Source: Massilia polaris (GTDB lineage: Bacteria; Pseudomonadota; Gammaproteobacteria; Burkholderiales; Burkholderiaceae_D). From it: 64,000 bases of DNA. The position numbers were made by a program, and so were the translations under genes. Under the pieces are notes generated by a model. It was not told the origin of the DNA. It searched no databases and saw only the letters and a list, made by a program, of their open reading frames with translations. Every line of letters begins with the position of its first letter. Positions within the stretch are counted from its first letter, which is position 1. Shown piece by piece: positions 39,785 through 49,065 of this stretch. The stretch is from NCBI RefSeq assembly GCF_012927275.1, contig NZ_JABBGG010000004.1:1-64000 (forward strand), read 5' to 3'.

Positions 39785-40742
39785 CCCGCAACTGAACAAG
39801 AACGGCGAACTCCAGCACCTGCTGACGATCGAAGGACTGCCCAAGTCCATCGTCAACCACATCCTCGACACCGCATCGAGCTTTGTCGGCATCTCGGACC
39901 GCGAAGTGAAGAAGGTCCCGCTCATGCGCGGCAAGAGCGTGTTCAACCTGTTCTTCGAAAACTCGACGCGCACCCGCACCACCTTCGAGATCGCCTCGAA
40001 GCGCCTGTCGGCCGACGTGATCAACCTGAACATCCAGGCATCCTCGGCCAGCAAGGGCGAGTCGCTGCTCGACACGATCGACAACCTGGCCGCGATGAGC
40101 GCCGACATGTTCGTGGTGCGCCACTCGCAGTCGGGCGCGCCGTACCTGATCGCCAAGCACCTGAACGACACCAGGCAGGGCCACGTCCACGTGGTCAACG
40201 CCGGCGACGGGCGCCATGCGCACCCGACCCAGGGCCTGCTCGACATGTACACGATCCGCCACTACAAGAAGGACTTCACCAACCTGCGCGTAGCGATCGT
40301 CGGCGACATCCTGCACAGCCGGGTGGCGCGTTCCGATATCCACGCACTGACCACGCTGGGCGTGCCGGAAGTGCGTGCGATCGGCCCGTACACGCTGCTG
40401 CCGGGCGGGCTTGACCAGATGGGCGTGCGCGTCTTCACCAGCATGGAGGAAGGCCTGAAGGACGTCGACGTCATCATCATGCTGCGTCTTCAGAACGAGC
40501 GCATGGCCGGCGCGCTGCTGCCGTCGGCGCAGGAGTACTTCAAGAGCTACGGCCTGACGCCGGAGCGGCTGGCGCTGGCCAGGCCGGACGCGATCGTGAT
40601 GCACCCGGGTCCGATGAACCGCGGGGTCGAGATCGATTCGGCGGTGGCGGACGGTCCGCAGGCAGTGATCCTGCCGCAGGTGACTTTCGGGATCGCGGTA
40701 CGGATGGCGGTAATGAGTATTTTGGCAGGCACACACGGATGA
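39777..40742 (+). CDS. pyrB: Aspartate carbamoyltransferase catalytic subunit
   Basis: PyrB joins carbamoyl phosphate and aspartate, the first committed step of pyrimidine synthesis. The 321-residue protein has [10 protein letters not shown] (carbamoyl-phosphate loop), S-S-A-S-K-G-E-S (mobile loop from the adjacent subunit), H-P-T-Q near 147, and [10 protein letters not shown] near the C-terminus. It overlaps both pyrR and pyrX, which implies equal expression. No PyrI regulatory subunit is seen, consistent with a class A enzyme using PyrX. Confidence 0.96.
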   Translation: MLNPQLNKNGELQHLLTIEGLPKSIVNHILDTASSFVGISDREVKKVPLMRGKSVFNLFFENSTRTRTTFEIASKRLSADVINLNIQASSASKGESLLDTIDNLAAMSADMFVVRHSQSGAPYLIAKHLNDTRQGHVHVVNAGDGRHAHPTQGLLDMYTIRHYKKDFTNLRVAIVGDILHSRVARSDIHALTTLGVPEVRAIGPYTLLPGGLDQMGVRVFTSMEEGLKDVDVIIMLRLQNERMAGALLPSAQEYFKSYGLTPERLALARPDAIVMHPGPMNRGVEIDSAVADGPQAVILPQVTFGIAVRMAVMSILAGTHG

Positions 40743-42052
40743 AACTACATATCAAGAATGGCCGGTTGATCGACCCGGCCAACGGCATCGACGCGGTAAG
40801 CGATTTGTTCATCGACGGCTTTGTTGTCGCCGCGACCGGCACGGCACCGGCAGGCTTCGCAGCCGACCGGGTCATCGACGCAACCGGCCTGGTGGTCGCT
40901 CCCGGCCTGGTCGACCTGTCCGCGCGCCTGCGCGAGCCGGGCTACGAATACAAGGCGACGCTGGAATCCGAAATGCAGGCGGCAGTGCAGGGCGGCGTGA
41001 CCAGCCTGGTGTGCCCGCCCGACACCGACCCGGTGCTGGACGAGCCGGGCCTGGTCGAGATGCTCAAGTACCGCGCGCGTAACCTGAACCAGGCGCACGT
41101 GTACCCGCTGGGCGCGCTGACGATGGGCCTGGAAGGCAAGGCGCTGACCGAGATGGCCGAACTGACCGAAGCCGGCTGCATCGGCTTCGCGCAGGCCGAG
41201 CATCCGATCGAGGACACCACCGTGATGCTGCGCGCGATGCAGTACGCGAAAACCTTCGAGTACACCGTCTGGCTGCGCCCGCAGGACGCGCACATCGGCC
41301 GCGGCGGCATCGCCCATAGCGGGCCGCTGGCGTCGCGCCTCGGCCTGTCGGGCGTGCCGGTGATGTCGGAGACGATCGCGCTGCACACCATTTTCGAGCT
41401 GGTGCGTTCGACCGGCGCGCGCGTCCACCTGTGCCGCATGTCGTCGGCCGCAGGGCTGGAGCTGGTGCGCGCCGCCAAAAAGGAAGGCCTGCCGGTCACC
41501 TGCGACGTCGGCGCACACCATGTGCATATGACCGATGCCGATATCGGCTTCTTCGATTCGAAGGCGCGCGTGGCGCCGCCGTTCCGCAGCCAGCGCGACC
41601 GCGATGCGATTCGCGCCGGCCTGTTCGATGGCACCGTCGATGCGATGTGCTCCGACCATACGCCGGTGGACGACGATGAAAAGCTGCTGCCGTTCGCGGA
41701 AGCGTCGCCTGGCGCTACCGGCCTTGAACTGCTGCTGTCGCTGGCGCTGAAGTGGGCCGACGAATATGCCGCCGGCCAGCATGCGGAAGCTGGTTCGCCG
41801 TCTGCCCTGTCGCGTGCGATTGCGCGTATCACTACCGATGCGGCGCGCGTGGCCGGCTTGAACGCCGGCAGCCTGGCGCCGGGCGTGGTCGCTGATGTCG
41901 TGGTGTTCGACCCAGGTGCGCGCTGGAAGGTCGAAGCGTCAGCGCTGGCCAGCCAGGGCAAGCACACCCCGTTCGTCGGCTACGAGCTGACCGGACAGGT
42001 GCGCACCACGATCGTCGCGGGCCACATCGCTTACGAACGCCGGCTCACCTAG
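40739..42052 (+). CDS. pyrX: Dihydroorotase-like protein lacking metal ligands (PyrX/PyrC' type)
   Basis: The 437-residue protein has the dihydroorotase fold, but the metal motif D-x-H-x-H is D59-L-S-A-R (both His replaced by Ser61 and Arg63). The metal His after the Y-A-K-T-F-E segment is also missing (T-V-W-L-R-P-Q-D). The later G-A-H-H-V-H-M-T-D and C-S-D-H-T-P are retained. This is the pattern of the inactive pseudo-dihydroorotase known in Pseudomonas, which forms a dodecamer with PyrB and is needed for its stability. The working dihydroorotase must be elsewhere. It overlaps pyrB by four bases. Confidence 0.9.
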   Translation: MKLHIKNGRLIDPANGIDAVSDLFIDGFVVAATGTAPAGFAADRVIDATGLVVAPGLVDLSARLREPGYEYKATLESEMQAAVQGGVTSLVCPPDTDPVLDEPGLVEMLKYRARNLNQAHVYPLGALTMGLEGKALTEMAELTEAGCIGFAQAEHPIEDTTVMLRAMQYAKTFEYTVWLRPQDAHIGRGGIAHSGPLASRLGLSGVPVMSETIALHTIFELVRSTGARVHLCRMSSAAGLELVRAAKKEGLPVTCDVGAHHVHMTDADIGFFDSKARVAPPFRSQRDRDAIRAGLFDGTVDAMCSDHTPVDDDEKLLPFAEASPGATGLELLLSLALKWADEYAAGQHAEAGSPSALSRAIARITTDAARVAGLNAGSLAPGVVADVVVFDPGARWKVEASALASQGKHTPFVGYELTGQVRTTIVAGHIAYERRLT

Positions 42053-42083
42053 CCGTCATTCCCGCTTGCGCGGGAACGACGGC
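42052..42083. repeat. REP-like GC hairpin after pyrX
   Basis: 14-base arms (42052-42065 and 42070-42083, CGTCATTCCCGC versus GCGGGAACGACG) pair with one mismatch around TTGC. It begins at the last base of the pyrX stop. No T-run. This CGTCRTTCCCGC type recurs, degenerate, at about 3690. Confidence 0.8.
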
Positions 42084-42103
42084 GCTCTCTGTATCGGTGC
42101 TGT

Positions 42104-42832
42104 TTGAATCTTCGTCTTACCTGCCGTCTCGCCTGCATCCTGCTGCACCTGCTGGAAGGGCTGGCGACCTGCGCCATCGTCTTCCCCTGGGTCGGAGCTG
42201 GCCGCCGCTACGCGCGCATCCAGAACTGGTCGCGCCGCCTGCTGGCGATCTGCAACGTCACCGTCGCCGCGCCTTCGGGCGCGCCGGCACTGCATCACGC
42301 GCTGATCGTCGCCAACCACGTGTCCTGGCTCGACATCTTCGTCATCAATTCGGTCCATCCATGCCGCTTCGTCGCCAAGCAGGAGATCCGGGAATGGCCG
42401 GTGCTCGGCTGGCTGGCCGAACAGGCCGGCACGGTGTTCATCGCGCGCGGCAGCCGGCGCGACCTGCGCCACGTGTTCAAGGGGATCGTCGCCGCACTGC
42501 GGATGGGCGCGCGCGTGGCGTTCTTCCCCGAAGGGACCACGGCGCCGCAGGGCACCGTGCTGCCGTTCCACGCCAACCTGTTCGAGGCGGCGGTGGATGC
42601 GAAGGTGCAGGTGCAGCCGTATGCGCTCAGGTATCTCGACGCGACCGGCGCGCTGCACCCGGCGGTCGACTTCGTCGGCGACATGACCTTCGCCCGGAGC
42701 GTGATGGCGATCCTGGCGTCAGGCGCGATCCGCGCCGAGCTGGTTCGCCTGCCGCCAATCGACGCGGCCGGCGCGCACCGGCGCGAGCTGGCGGAACAGG
42801 CGCACGACGCGATCAGCGGCGCGCTCGCCTGA
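42104..42832 (+). CDS. 1-acyl-sn-glycerol-3-phosphate acyltransferase family protein (PlsC-like)
   Basis: The 242-residue protein has an N-terminal hydrophobic segment (about 8-32) and the acyltransferase motifs N-H-V-S-W-L-D (H-x4-D) near residue 71 and F-F-P-E-G-T-T near 145. It would acylate lysophosphatidic acid or a related lysolipid at the inner membrane. The TTG start at 42104 is the first in frame after the REP hairpin; no strong ribosome site is visible. A second family member lies at 54264-55004. It abuts convergent apaH with no gap. Confidence 0.85.
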   Translation: MNLRLTCRLACILLHLLEGLATCAIVFPWVGAGRRYARIQNWSRRLLAICNVTVAAPSGAPALHHALIVANHVSWLDIFVINSVHPCRFVAKQEIREWPVLGWLAEQAGTVFIARGSRRDLRHVFKGIVAALRMGARVAFFPEGTTAPQGTVLPFHANLFEAAVDAKVQVQPYALRYLDATGALHPAVDFVGDMTFARSVMAILASGAIRAELVRLPPIDAAGAHRRELAEQAHDAISGALA

Positions 42833-43684
42833 TTACTTCTTCTTCTTGCCGCTGTGCGGCTTGTATTCAGGGCAGCTGACCTGCAGCAGGCGGCGGTCGT
42901 CCAGGCACACCGCGGTCAGCTTGCCGCCCCAGACGCAGCCGCTGTCCAGTCCAATCACGTCGTCGCGCATCAGCAGGCCGAGCGCCGACCAGTGACCGAA
43001 CACCACCGTCACGTCGCTGGTCTTGCGGCCGGCCAGGTCGAACCACGGCAGCAGTCCCGATCCGGCCGGCGCGCCGGCGCTTTCCTTCTGCTTGAAGTCC
43101 ATCGCGCCGTCTGGCGTGCACAGGCGCATGCGGGTCAGCGCGTTGACGATGCAGCGCAGCCGCGCGATGCCGGTCAGCGATTCGTCCCAGCGATCCGGCT
43201 CGTTGCCGTACATCTGCCCGAGGAAATCGATCCAGCCGTCGCCGCGCAGGACGGTTTGCACCTCCGCGGCCAGCGCCATCACGTTTTCGGCGGTCCATTG
43301 CGGCAGCACGCCGGCGTGCACCAGCAGGCAGCGGCCGGACATCATCGCCAGCGGGCGCTGGCGCAGCCAGGCCATCAGCTCGTCGCGGTCCGGGGCGGCC
43401 AGGATGGCGTCGAGCGTGTCCGATGGCGACACGGCCTGCGCGCCCGCGGCCACCGCCAGCAGGTGCAGGTCATGGTTGCCGAGCAGGGCTTCGACTCGGC
43501 CGCCGCTGGCCTCCTGCAGCGCGCGCACGCGGCGCAGCGCGCCCAGCGAGTCCGGGCCGCGGTTGATCAGGTCGCCGACGAAGAGGATGCTGGCGTCGCC
43601 CTGCGCATCTGCGTGGATCTGATCAAGCAGCAGCTGCGCCTCGTGGGCGCATCCCTGCAAATCGCCGATGGCGTAAGTGTTCAT
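42833..43684 (-). CDS. apaH: Symmetrical bis(5'-nucleosyl)-tetraphosphatase
   Basis: ApaH hydrolyses Ap4A to two ADP and removes Np4 caps from RNA. The 283-residue protein has the phosphoesterase motifs G-D-L-Q-G-C, G-D-L-I-N-R-G-P-D-S, G-N-H-D-L-H and V-H-A-G-V. The C-terminus is Lys-rich. Starts at 43684, 113 bp from divergent rfbB. Confidence 0.95.
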   Translation of the reverse strand: MNTYAIGDLQGCAHEAQLLLDQIHADAQGDASILFVGDLINRGPDSLGALRRVRALQEASGGRVEALLGNHDLHLLAVAAGAQAVSPSDTLDAILAAPDRDELMAWLRQRPLAMMSGRCLLVHAGVLPQWTAENVMALAAEVQTVLRGDGWIDFLGQMYGNEPDRWDESLTGIARLRCIVNALTRMRLCTPDGAMDFKQKESAGAPAGSGLLPWFDLAGRKTSDVTVVFGHWSALGLLMRDDVIGLDSGCVWGGKLTAVCLDDRRLLQVSCPEYKPHSGKKKK

Positions 43685-43697
43685 TCCTGTTTGCCCA

Positions 43698-43725
43698 TTG
43701 GCCGGTCCGCGCTGGCGGACATAAT
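43698..43725 (+). promoter_or_regulatory. Possible promoter of the rfb operon
   Basis: TTGGCC (43698-43703), 16 bases, then CATAAT (43720-43725) fits a sigma70 promoter moderately. It would leave a leader of about 65 nt. The apaH promoter must lie in the same 113 bp. Confidence 0.35.
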
Positions 43726-43797
43726 GAAATTACTAAGAAGAGCGCAAGTTTCGCATAGAATTATGCCTTCGGATCAATAACCCAGGCGGGACACTTC

Positions 43798-44865
43798 ATG
43801 ATATTCGTTACCGGCGGCGCCGGTTTCATCGGGTCGAATTTCGTCCTCGACTGGCTCGCGCAGTCGGACGAAGGCATCGTCAATGTCGACAAGCTGACCT
43901 ATGCGGGCAACCTCGACAACCTCGCGTCGCTGCGCGGCGACCAGCGCCACCGCTTCGTGCGCGGCGATATCTGCGATGGCGGCGCGCTGCTGGCGCTGCT
44001 GGAACAGCACCGGCCGCGCGCGATCGTGCATTTTGCCGCGGAAAGCCATGTCGACCGCTCCATCCACGGCCCGGCCGAATTCATCGCCACGAATGTCAAC
44101 GGCACCTTCGCTTTGCTTGAAGCCGCGCGCGCCTACTGGAACGGCCTGACGGGCGAGGAAGAGAGCGGCTTTCGCTTCGTGCATATTTCCACCGACGAGG
44201 TATATGGAACGCTTGGCGATAACGATGCGCCATTTACCGAAACGACGGCTTATGCGCCAAACAGCCCTTATTCAGCGTCGAAAGCAGCGTCCGACCATCT
44301 GGTCCGTGCCTATTTCCATACGTACGGCCTGCCGACGGTCACCACCAATTGTTCGAACAATTACGGTCCCTGGCAGTTCCCGGAAAAACTGATTCCGCTG
44401 GTGATGGCGAATGCACTCGCCGGCAAGCCACTGCCGATTTACGGCGACGGCGGCCAGATCCGCGACTGGCTGTATGTAAGCGACCACTGTGCCGCGGTCC
44501 GGCGCGCGCTGGAAGCGGGCCGTCCGGGCCAGGTGTATAACGTCGGCGGCTGGAATGAAATGAAGAATATCGATGTGGTGCGCGCGCTGTGCGATATCCT
44601 CGACCAGGTTGCTCCGAAGGCAGGCGGCAGTTATGCCAAACAGATCACCTTTGTGCCGGACCGGCCGGGCCACGACCGCCGCTATGCTGTCGATGCCAGC
44701 AAAATCGAACGCGAACTCGGGTGGAAACCGATTGAGACATTCGAGACCGGCATACGCAAAACCGTGCAATGGTATCTGGATCACCAGGATTGGGTGGCTG
44801 ACGTGCAGTCGGGCGCTTACCTTTCGTGGGTCGAACAAAACTACGCAAACCGGGAGGGCAATTGA
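43798..44865 (+). CDS. rfbB: dTDP-glucose 4,6-dehydratase
   Basis: Second step of dTDP-L-rhamnose synthesis. The 355-residue SDR enzyme has the NAD loop [29 protein letters not shown], and the catalytic Y-S-A-S-K. First of the overlapping rfbB-A-C-D operon. The stop overlaps the rfbA start (TGATG). Confidence 0.97.
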   Translation: MIFVTGGAGFIGSNFVLDWLAQSDEGIVNVDKLTYAGNLDNLASLRGDQRHRFVRGDICDGGALLALLEQHRPRAIVHFAAESHVDRSIHGPAEFIATNVNGTFALLEAARAYWNGLTGEEESGFRFVHISTDEVYGTLGDNDAPFTETTAYAPNSPYSASKAASDHLVRAYFHTYGLPTVTTNCSNNYGPWQFPEKLIPLVMANALAGKPLPIYGDGGQIRDWLYVSDHCAAVRRALEAGRPGQVYNVGGWNEMKNIDVVRALCDILDQVAPKAGGSYAKQITFVPDRPGHDRRYAVDASKIERELGWKPIETFETGIRKTVQWYLDHQDWVADVQSGAYLSWVEQNYANREGN

Positions 44866-45749
44866 TGTCACGCAAAGGGATTATCCTGGCCGGCGGCTCC
44901 GGCACACGCCTGTATCCGGTGACATTGAGCGTATCGAAGCAACTGCTGCCGGTCTACGACAAGCCGATGATCTACTACCCGCTGACCACGCTGATGCTGG
45001 CCGGGATACGCGACATCTTGATTATCTCGACGCCGCAGGACACGCCGCGTTTCCACGCGTTGCTGGGCGATGGTTCGCAATGGGGAATCAGCATCAGTTA
45101 TGCGGTCCAGCCGGCGCCGGAAGGGCTGGCCCAGGCGTTTATCATCGGGCGCGATTTCATCGGCGGCGACCCGTCGGCGCTTATCCTTGGCGACAATATC
45201 TACTATGGCCACGGACTCGACCAGAAGCTGAATATCGCCCATGAGCGCCGTGACGGCGCCACCGTGTTCGCCTATCACGTGCTCGATCCGGAGCGTTATG
45301 GCGTGGTCGAATTCGATGACGCGCAGTGCGCCGTTTCCATCGAAGAAAAGCCGCAGCAGCCGAAGTCGAATTACGCGGTCACCGGGCTGTATTTTTACGA
45401 CAACCAGGTGTGCGATATCGCCACTTGTATCAGGCCATCGGCGCGCGGCGAGCTGGAAATCACCGATGTGAATCAAGCTTACCTCGACGCGGACCAGCTG
45501 TCCGTCGAAGTCATGGGGCGCGGCCTGGCATGGCTCGATACCGGCACCCATGAATCGCTGCTGGAGGCGTCGCAATTTATCGCCACGATAGAAAAACGGC
45601 AGGGGCTGAAGATCGCGGTGCCCGAAGAGATCGCCTACCGCAAGGGTTATATCGATGCGCAGGCGCTGGAACGGCTGGCCGATCCGTTGAAGAAGAACGG
45701 CTACGGCCAATACCTGCTGCGCGTGCTCAACGATAAGGTCTTCAGATGA
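44865..45749 (+). CDS. rfbA: Glucose-1-phosphate thymidylyltransferase
   Basis: First step of dTDP-rhamnose synthesis, joining glucose-1-phosphate and dTTP. The 294-residue protein has the nucleotide loop [30 protein letters not shown] and E-E-K-P. GGGAGGGC is an excellent ribosome site for the ATG at 44865. It overlaps rfbB and rfbC. Confidence 0.97.
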   Translation: MSRKGIILAGGSGTRLYPVTLSVSKQLLPVYDKPMIYYPLTTLMLAGIRDILIISTPQDTPRFHALLGDGSQWGISISYAVQPAPEGLAQAFIIGRDFIGGDPSALILGDNIYYGHGLDQKLNIAHERRDGATVFAYHVLDPERYGVVEFDDAQCAVSIEEKPQQPKSNYAVTGLYFYDNQVCDIATCIRPSARGELEITDVNQAYLDADQLSVEVMGRGLAWLDTGTHESLLEASQFIATIEKRQGLKIAVPEEIAYRKGYIDAQALERLADPLKKNGYGQYLLRVLNDKVFR

Positions 45750-46291
45750 AAGTAACACCTACCTCGATTCCCGAAGTCCTGGTATTCGAGCCGACCTTGT
45801 TCGGCGACGATCGCGGCTTTTTCTATGAGAGCTACAACGCGCGCCAGTTCTCGCAAATGACAGGCCTGTCGGTTAATTTTGTCCAGGATAACCACTCGCG
45901 CTCGGCAAAGAACGTTTTGCGCGGCCTGCATTACCAGGTCCGCCATCCGCAGGGCAAGCTGGTACGGGTGACATCCGGGGCGATTTTCGATGTGGTGGTG
46001 GACATCCGCGCTTCATCGCCATTCTTCGGCCGCTGGATCGGCGTCGAGCTGTCGGCCGACAACCGCCGCCAGTTATGGGTGCCGCCCGGTTTCGCCCACG
46101 GCTTCGTGGTCACCAGCGAGTCCGCCGAATGCCTGTACAAGACCACCGATTACTGGTCGCCGGAGCATGAGCGGTCGATCCTGTGGAACGACCCGGCGCT
46201 GGCGATCGACTGGCCGATGGCCGGCGAACCGATGCTGTCGGGTAAGGACAGCCATGGCAAGCTGCTGGCCGACGCCGAAGTGTTCCCATGA
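45746..46291 (+). CDS. rfbC: dTDP-4-dehydrorhamnose 3,5-epimerase
   Basis: Third step of the rhamnose pathway. The 181-residue cupin-fold protein has [24 protein letters not shown] (catalytic His), and P-P-G-F-A-H-G-F. Start overlaps rfbA (ATGA). Confidence 0.97.
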   Translation: MKVTPTSIPEVLVFEPTLFGDDRGFFYESYNARQFSQMTGLSVNFVQDNHSRSAKNVLRGLHYQVRHPQGKLVRVTSGAIFDVVVDIRASSPFFGRWIGVELSADNRRQLWVPPGFAHGFVVTSESAECLYKTTDYWSPEHERSILWNDPALAIDWPMAGEPMLSGKDSHGKLLADAEVFP

Positions 46292-47142
46292 AGATATTGT
46301 TGACCGGCGCCGGCGGGCAGGTCGGATATGAGCTGGAACGCAGCTTGCAGGGGCTGGGCCAGGTCACGGCGGTCGGCCGCGCGCGCATCGACCTGTCCGA
46401 CCTCGACCAGGTGCGCGACGTGATCCGCTCGGTCAGACCGGGCCTGATCGTGAATGCGGCCGCGTATACGGCAGTCGACAAGGCTGAGTCCGAGCCGGCA
46501 CTGGCGCGGCGGATCAATGCCGAGGCGCCGGAAGTCATGGCGCTGGAGGCGCGCAAGCTGGGCGCGGCGATGGTGCACTACTCGACCGATTATGTGTTCG
46601 ACGGCCGCAAGGCGGGCGCCTACGTCGAAACCGATGTGCCCAATCCCATCAATGTGTATGGACAGACCAAGCTGGAGGGCGAGCAGGCGGTGGCCGCCGC
46701 CGGCATCGACCACCTGATCCTGCGCACCAGCTGGGTGTACGGGATGCACGGAAAGAATTTTTTGTTGACCATGCTGCGCCTGGCGCAACAACGCGACGCG
46801 CTGCGCATCGTCTGCGACCAGCACGGGGCGCCCACCTGGAGCCGTACAGTGGCCGATGCGACCGCTGTGTTGCTTGCGCGCGCACAAGAGGGCGGCGACA
46901 GCTGGTGGAAACAGCATGGCGGGCTGTATCACCTGGGAAGCGGCGGCCAAACGACCTGGTGCGGATTTACCGAAGCGATTATCGAGCAGCGGCAATTGGC
47001 ATGTCATGTCGTGCCGATCACCAGCGCCGACTATCCCTTGCCAGCGCGCCGTCCCGAAAACTCGGTGCTTGATTGCGCGCGTTTACAGGCGCTGTGCAGC
47101 TTGCCGCACTGGCGCGATGCGCTTGCCTTATGCCTGAAATAA
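46288..47142 (+). CDS. rfbD: dTDP-4-dehydrorhamnose reductase
   Basis: Last step, giving dTDP-L-rhamnose. The 284-residue SDR protein has L-T-G-A-G-G-Q-V-G-Y-E-L, N-A-A-A-Y-T-A-V-D-K-A-E, S-T-D-Y-V-F-D-G and Y-G-Q-T-K-L-E-G-E. Start overlaps rfbC (ATGA). The end of the operon is followed by AT-rich sequence without an obvious terminator. Confidence 0.97.
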   Translation: MKILLTGAGGQVGYELERSLQGLGQVTAVGRARIDLSDLDQVRDVIRSVRPGLIVNAAAYTAVDKAESEPALARRINAEAPEVMALEARKLGAAMVHYSTDYVFDGRKAGAYVETDVPNPINVYGQTKLEGEQAVAAAGIDHLILRTSWVYGMHGKNFLLTMLRLAQQRDALRIVCDQHGAPTWSRTVADATAVLLARAQEGGDSWWKQHGGLYHLGSGGQTTWCGFTEAIIEQRQLACHVVPITSADYPLPARRPENSVLDCARLQALCSLPHWRDALALCLK

Positions 47143-47220
47143 GTGAGCCCGGGGAAGTTCATTATTTCGAAATGTAAATATCCTCGGATATATCTCATGC
47201 AGCACGCACAATCTCGGTGC

Positions 47221-47254
47221 TTTATTGAAAAGAAATTGCTTGTTGTTCAATAAA
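47221..47254. promoter_or_regulatory. AT-rich 9-bp inverted repeat, possible operator
   Basis: TTTATTGAA (47221-47229) and TTCAATAAA (47246-47254) are perfect reverse complements 16 bases apart. They lie in the 248-bp AT-rich gap upstream of the sugar-phosphate transferase gene. A -10-like TACAAT follows at 47295-47300, though without a good -35. It could be a regulator site or a weak hairpin. Confidence 0.4.
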
Positions 47255-47390
47255 AGAGTTTGCCAAACCGTCAAGGCGGTGCTTGCCGATCCGGTACAAT
47301 TACGGGGTTTTCGCGGGCAGTCGCTATTTACTAACCGGGCAGGGCGCGAGCTTGCCTGGAGCCAGATCCTATAGAATAATAAAATCGATA

Positions 47391-48485
47391 ATGTTTTCAT
47401 TCCTCGTGAGTTTCGTCGCCTCGGCGCTCCTGACCCTGCTGGTGATTAAGCAGGTGAAGCTGCACGGGCGTGCACTCGACACCGATTTCCTCGGTGTTCA
47501 AAAGGTCCATTCGCATGCGGTAGCGCGAATCGGCGGCCTGCCTATCTTTCTCGCGGTGCTGACCAGCGCCGCCATTTCTATCTGGCGGGTGCCGGAAATG
47601 TCGGAATGGCTGCTGAGCCTGCTGTTATGTTCGTCGGTCGCCTTTGTCGCCGGGATTGTCGAAGACTATACCGGTAATGTCAGCGCCTCGCGCCGGCTGC
47701 TATTGACGATGGTGGCGGCGATGCTCGGCTACTTCCTGCTCGATGCAAAGCTCGCGCGCATCGACTTGCCATTCGGCTCGCTGGCGTTCGACTATATCTG
47801 GCTCGCCTTGCCCTTCACGCTGCTTGCGGTGGCCGGGATTGCGAATGCGGTCAATATCATCGACGGCTTCAACGGGCTGGCCAGCGTGGTCACCATTTGC
47901 ATGCTGATTTCGCTCGCCTATGTGGCGTTCCAGGTGGGCGATGTGTTTGTGCTGGTGGCTGCGCTGATGGTCGCCGGCGCGACTGCGGGCTTCCTGATCT
48001 GGAATTATCCGGTGGGGCTGATTTTCCTCGGCGACGGCGGCGCGTATTTCATCGGATTCATGCTGGGCGAGCTGGCCTTGCTGCTGGTGATGCGCAACCC
48101 CCAGGTGTCGACCTGGTATGCCGCTTTGCTGCTGATTTACCCGGCCTTTGAAACCTTATTCTCCGTCTATCGCCGCATGTTTGTGCGCGGAAAGTCGCCT
48201 GCGATGCCTGACGGAATACACCTGCACAGCCTGATTTTCAGGCGCATCGTGCAATGGGCGGTGGGGCGGAAAGAGGCGCGCGCCCTGATGAGGCGTAACT
48301 CGCTGACGTCGCCCTACCTGTGGACTTTTTCGCTGATGGCGGTAATACCTGCGACCGTTTTCTGGCGAAATACCGGTATTCTTATTTGTTTCTGTTTATT
48401 GTTCGTAATCAGTTACATTTGGCTGTATGCGCGTATCGTTCGATTCAAGTCGCCACGGTGGCTCATAATGAACAAGAAGGACTAG
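47391..48485 (+). CDS. WecA/MraY-family polyprenyl-phosphate sugar-1-phosphate transferase
   Basis: The 364-residue protein has about ten membrane helices and the family motifs V-H-S-H-A-V-A-R-I-G-G (N-terminal loop), N-I-I-D-G-F-N-G-L-A-S (catalytic Asp region) and F-L-G-D-G-G-A-Y-F-I-G-F. It starts synthesis of a surface polysaccharide by placing a sugar phosphate on undecaprenyl phosphate. The rhamnose genes upstream suggest O-antigen or exopolysaccharide; the sugar is unknown. The ATG at 47391 starts the first helix; no ribosome site is seen. Fewer GC-rich codons than the neighbours. Confidence 0.88.
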   Translation: MFSFLVSFVASALLTLLVIKQVKLHGRALDTDFLGVQKVHSHAVARIGGLPIFLAVLTSAAISIWRVPEMSEWLLSLLLCSSVAFVAGIVEDYTGNVSASRRLLLTMVAAMLGYFLLDAKLARIDLPFGSLAFDYIWLALPFTLLAVAGIANAVNIIDGFNGLASVVTICMLISLAYVAFQVGDVFVLVAALMVAGATAGFLIWNYPVGLIFLGDGGAYFIGFMLGELALLLVMRNPQVSTWYAALLLIYPAFETLFSVYRRMFVRGKSPAMPDGIHLHSLIFRRIVQWAVGRKEARALMRRNSLTSPYLWTFSLMAVIPATVFWRNTGILICFCLLFVISYIWLYARIVRFKSPRWLIMNKKD

Positions 48486-48561
48486 CATTCGTCCCGAATT
48501 GTAGTATATTGCGACAATTGGTGATATTTCACTTATTCGTTCAAACCACAACTAAGGAACC

Positions 48562-48876
48562 ATGATGGATCTGTCAAATATGTCGGTTGGTGATTTGCGC
48601 AACCTGCAGGATAAAATCAAGCTGGAAATGAAAAAGCGCGAGCACCAGGAAGTAGCCAAGGCGCGCGAACAAATCATGGCTATCGCGCAAAGTGTCGGCG
48701 TGCCTTTGAAAGACCTGATCGGCACGGGCGCGCGCGGTGGTAAAACCGGCAGCGTCGCGGTACGTTATCGCCACCCGGATAATTCGGCCCAGCAGTGGAC
48801 CGGCCGCGGCCGCCAGCCGAAATGGGTCAAGGAATGGGTTGAAGGCGGGAAGTCGCTCGACAAGCTGCGCGTTTAA
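48562..48876 (+). CDS. H-NS family nucleoid-associated protein
   Basis: This 104-residue protein has an N-terminal coiled-coil for oligomerisation (about 5-50) and a C-terminal DNA-binding domain Y-R-H-P-D-N-S-A-Q-Q-W-T-G-R-G-R-Q-P-K-W near residues 71-90. The T-G-R-G-R-Q-P-K-W loop inserts into the AT-rich minor groove. It represses horizontally acquired or surface genes. AAGGAA precedes a double ATG (48562 or 48565). Confidence 0.95.
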   Translation: MMDLSNMSVGDLRNLQDKIKLEMKKREHQEVAKAREQIMAIAQSVGVPLKDLIGTGARGGKTGSVAVRYRHPDNSAQQWTGRGRQPKWVKEWVEGGKSLDKLRV

Positions 48877-49065
48877 GCAATCCCGAAGTAGCGGCACGAT
48901 CCGCGGGCGCATTTCCCAAGCGCCCCGCTTGCCGCTACAATATGCTGTGTTCTATTCAATCCAATTCCCTTCGCTTCCGACGCTTTCCCTTGTAGCCAGC
49001 ACCCGCGATTGCGCCGGGTAGCGCAGGGTCCGCGCGCCGCGTTCAATTCAAAGGTAAAAACAAAC

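Noticed and set aside
40739-42052. Annotation as active dihydroorotase pyrC
   Set aside because: Both metal-binding histidines of D-x-H-x-H are absent.
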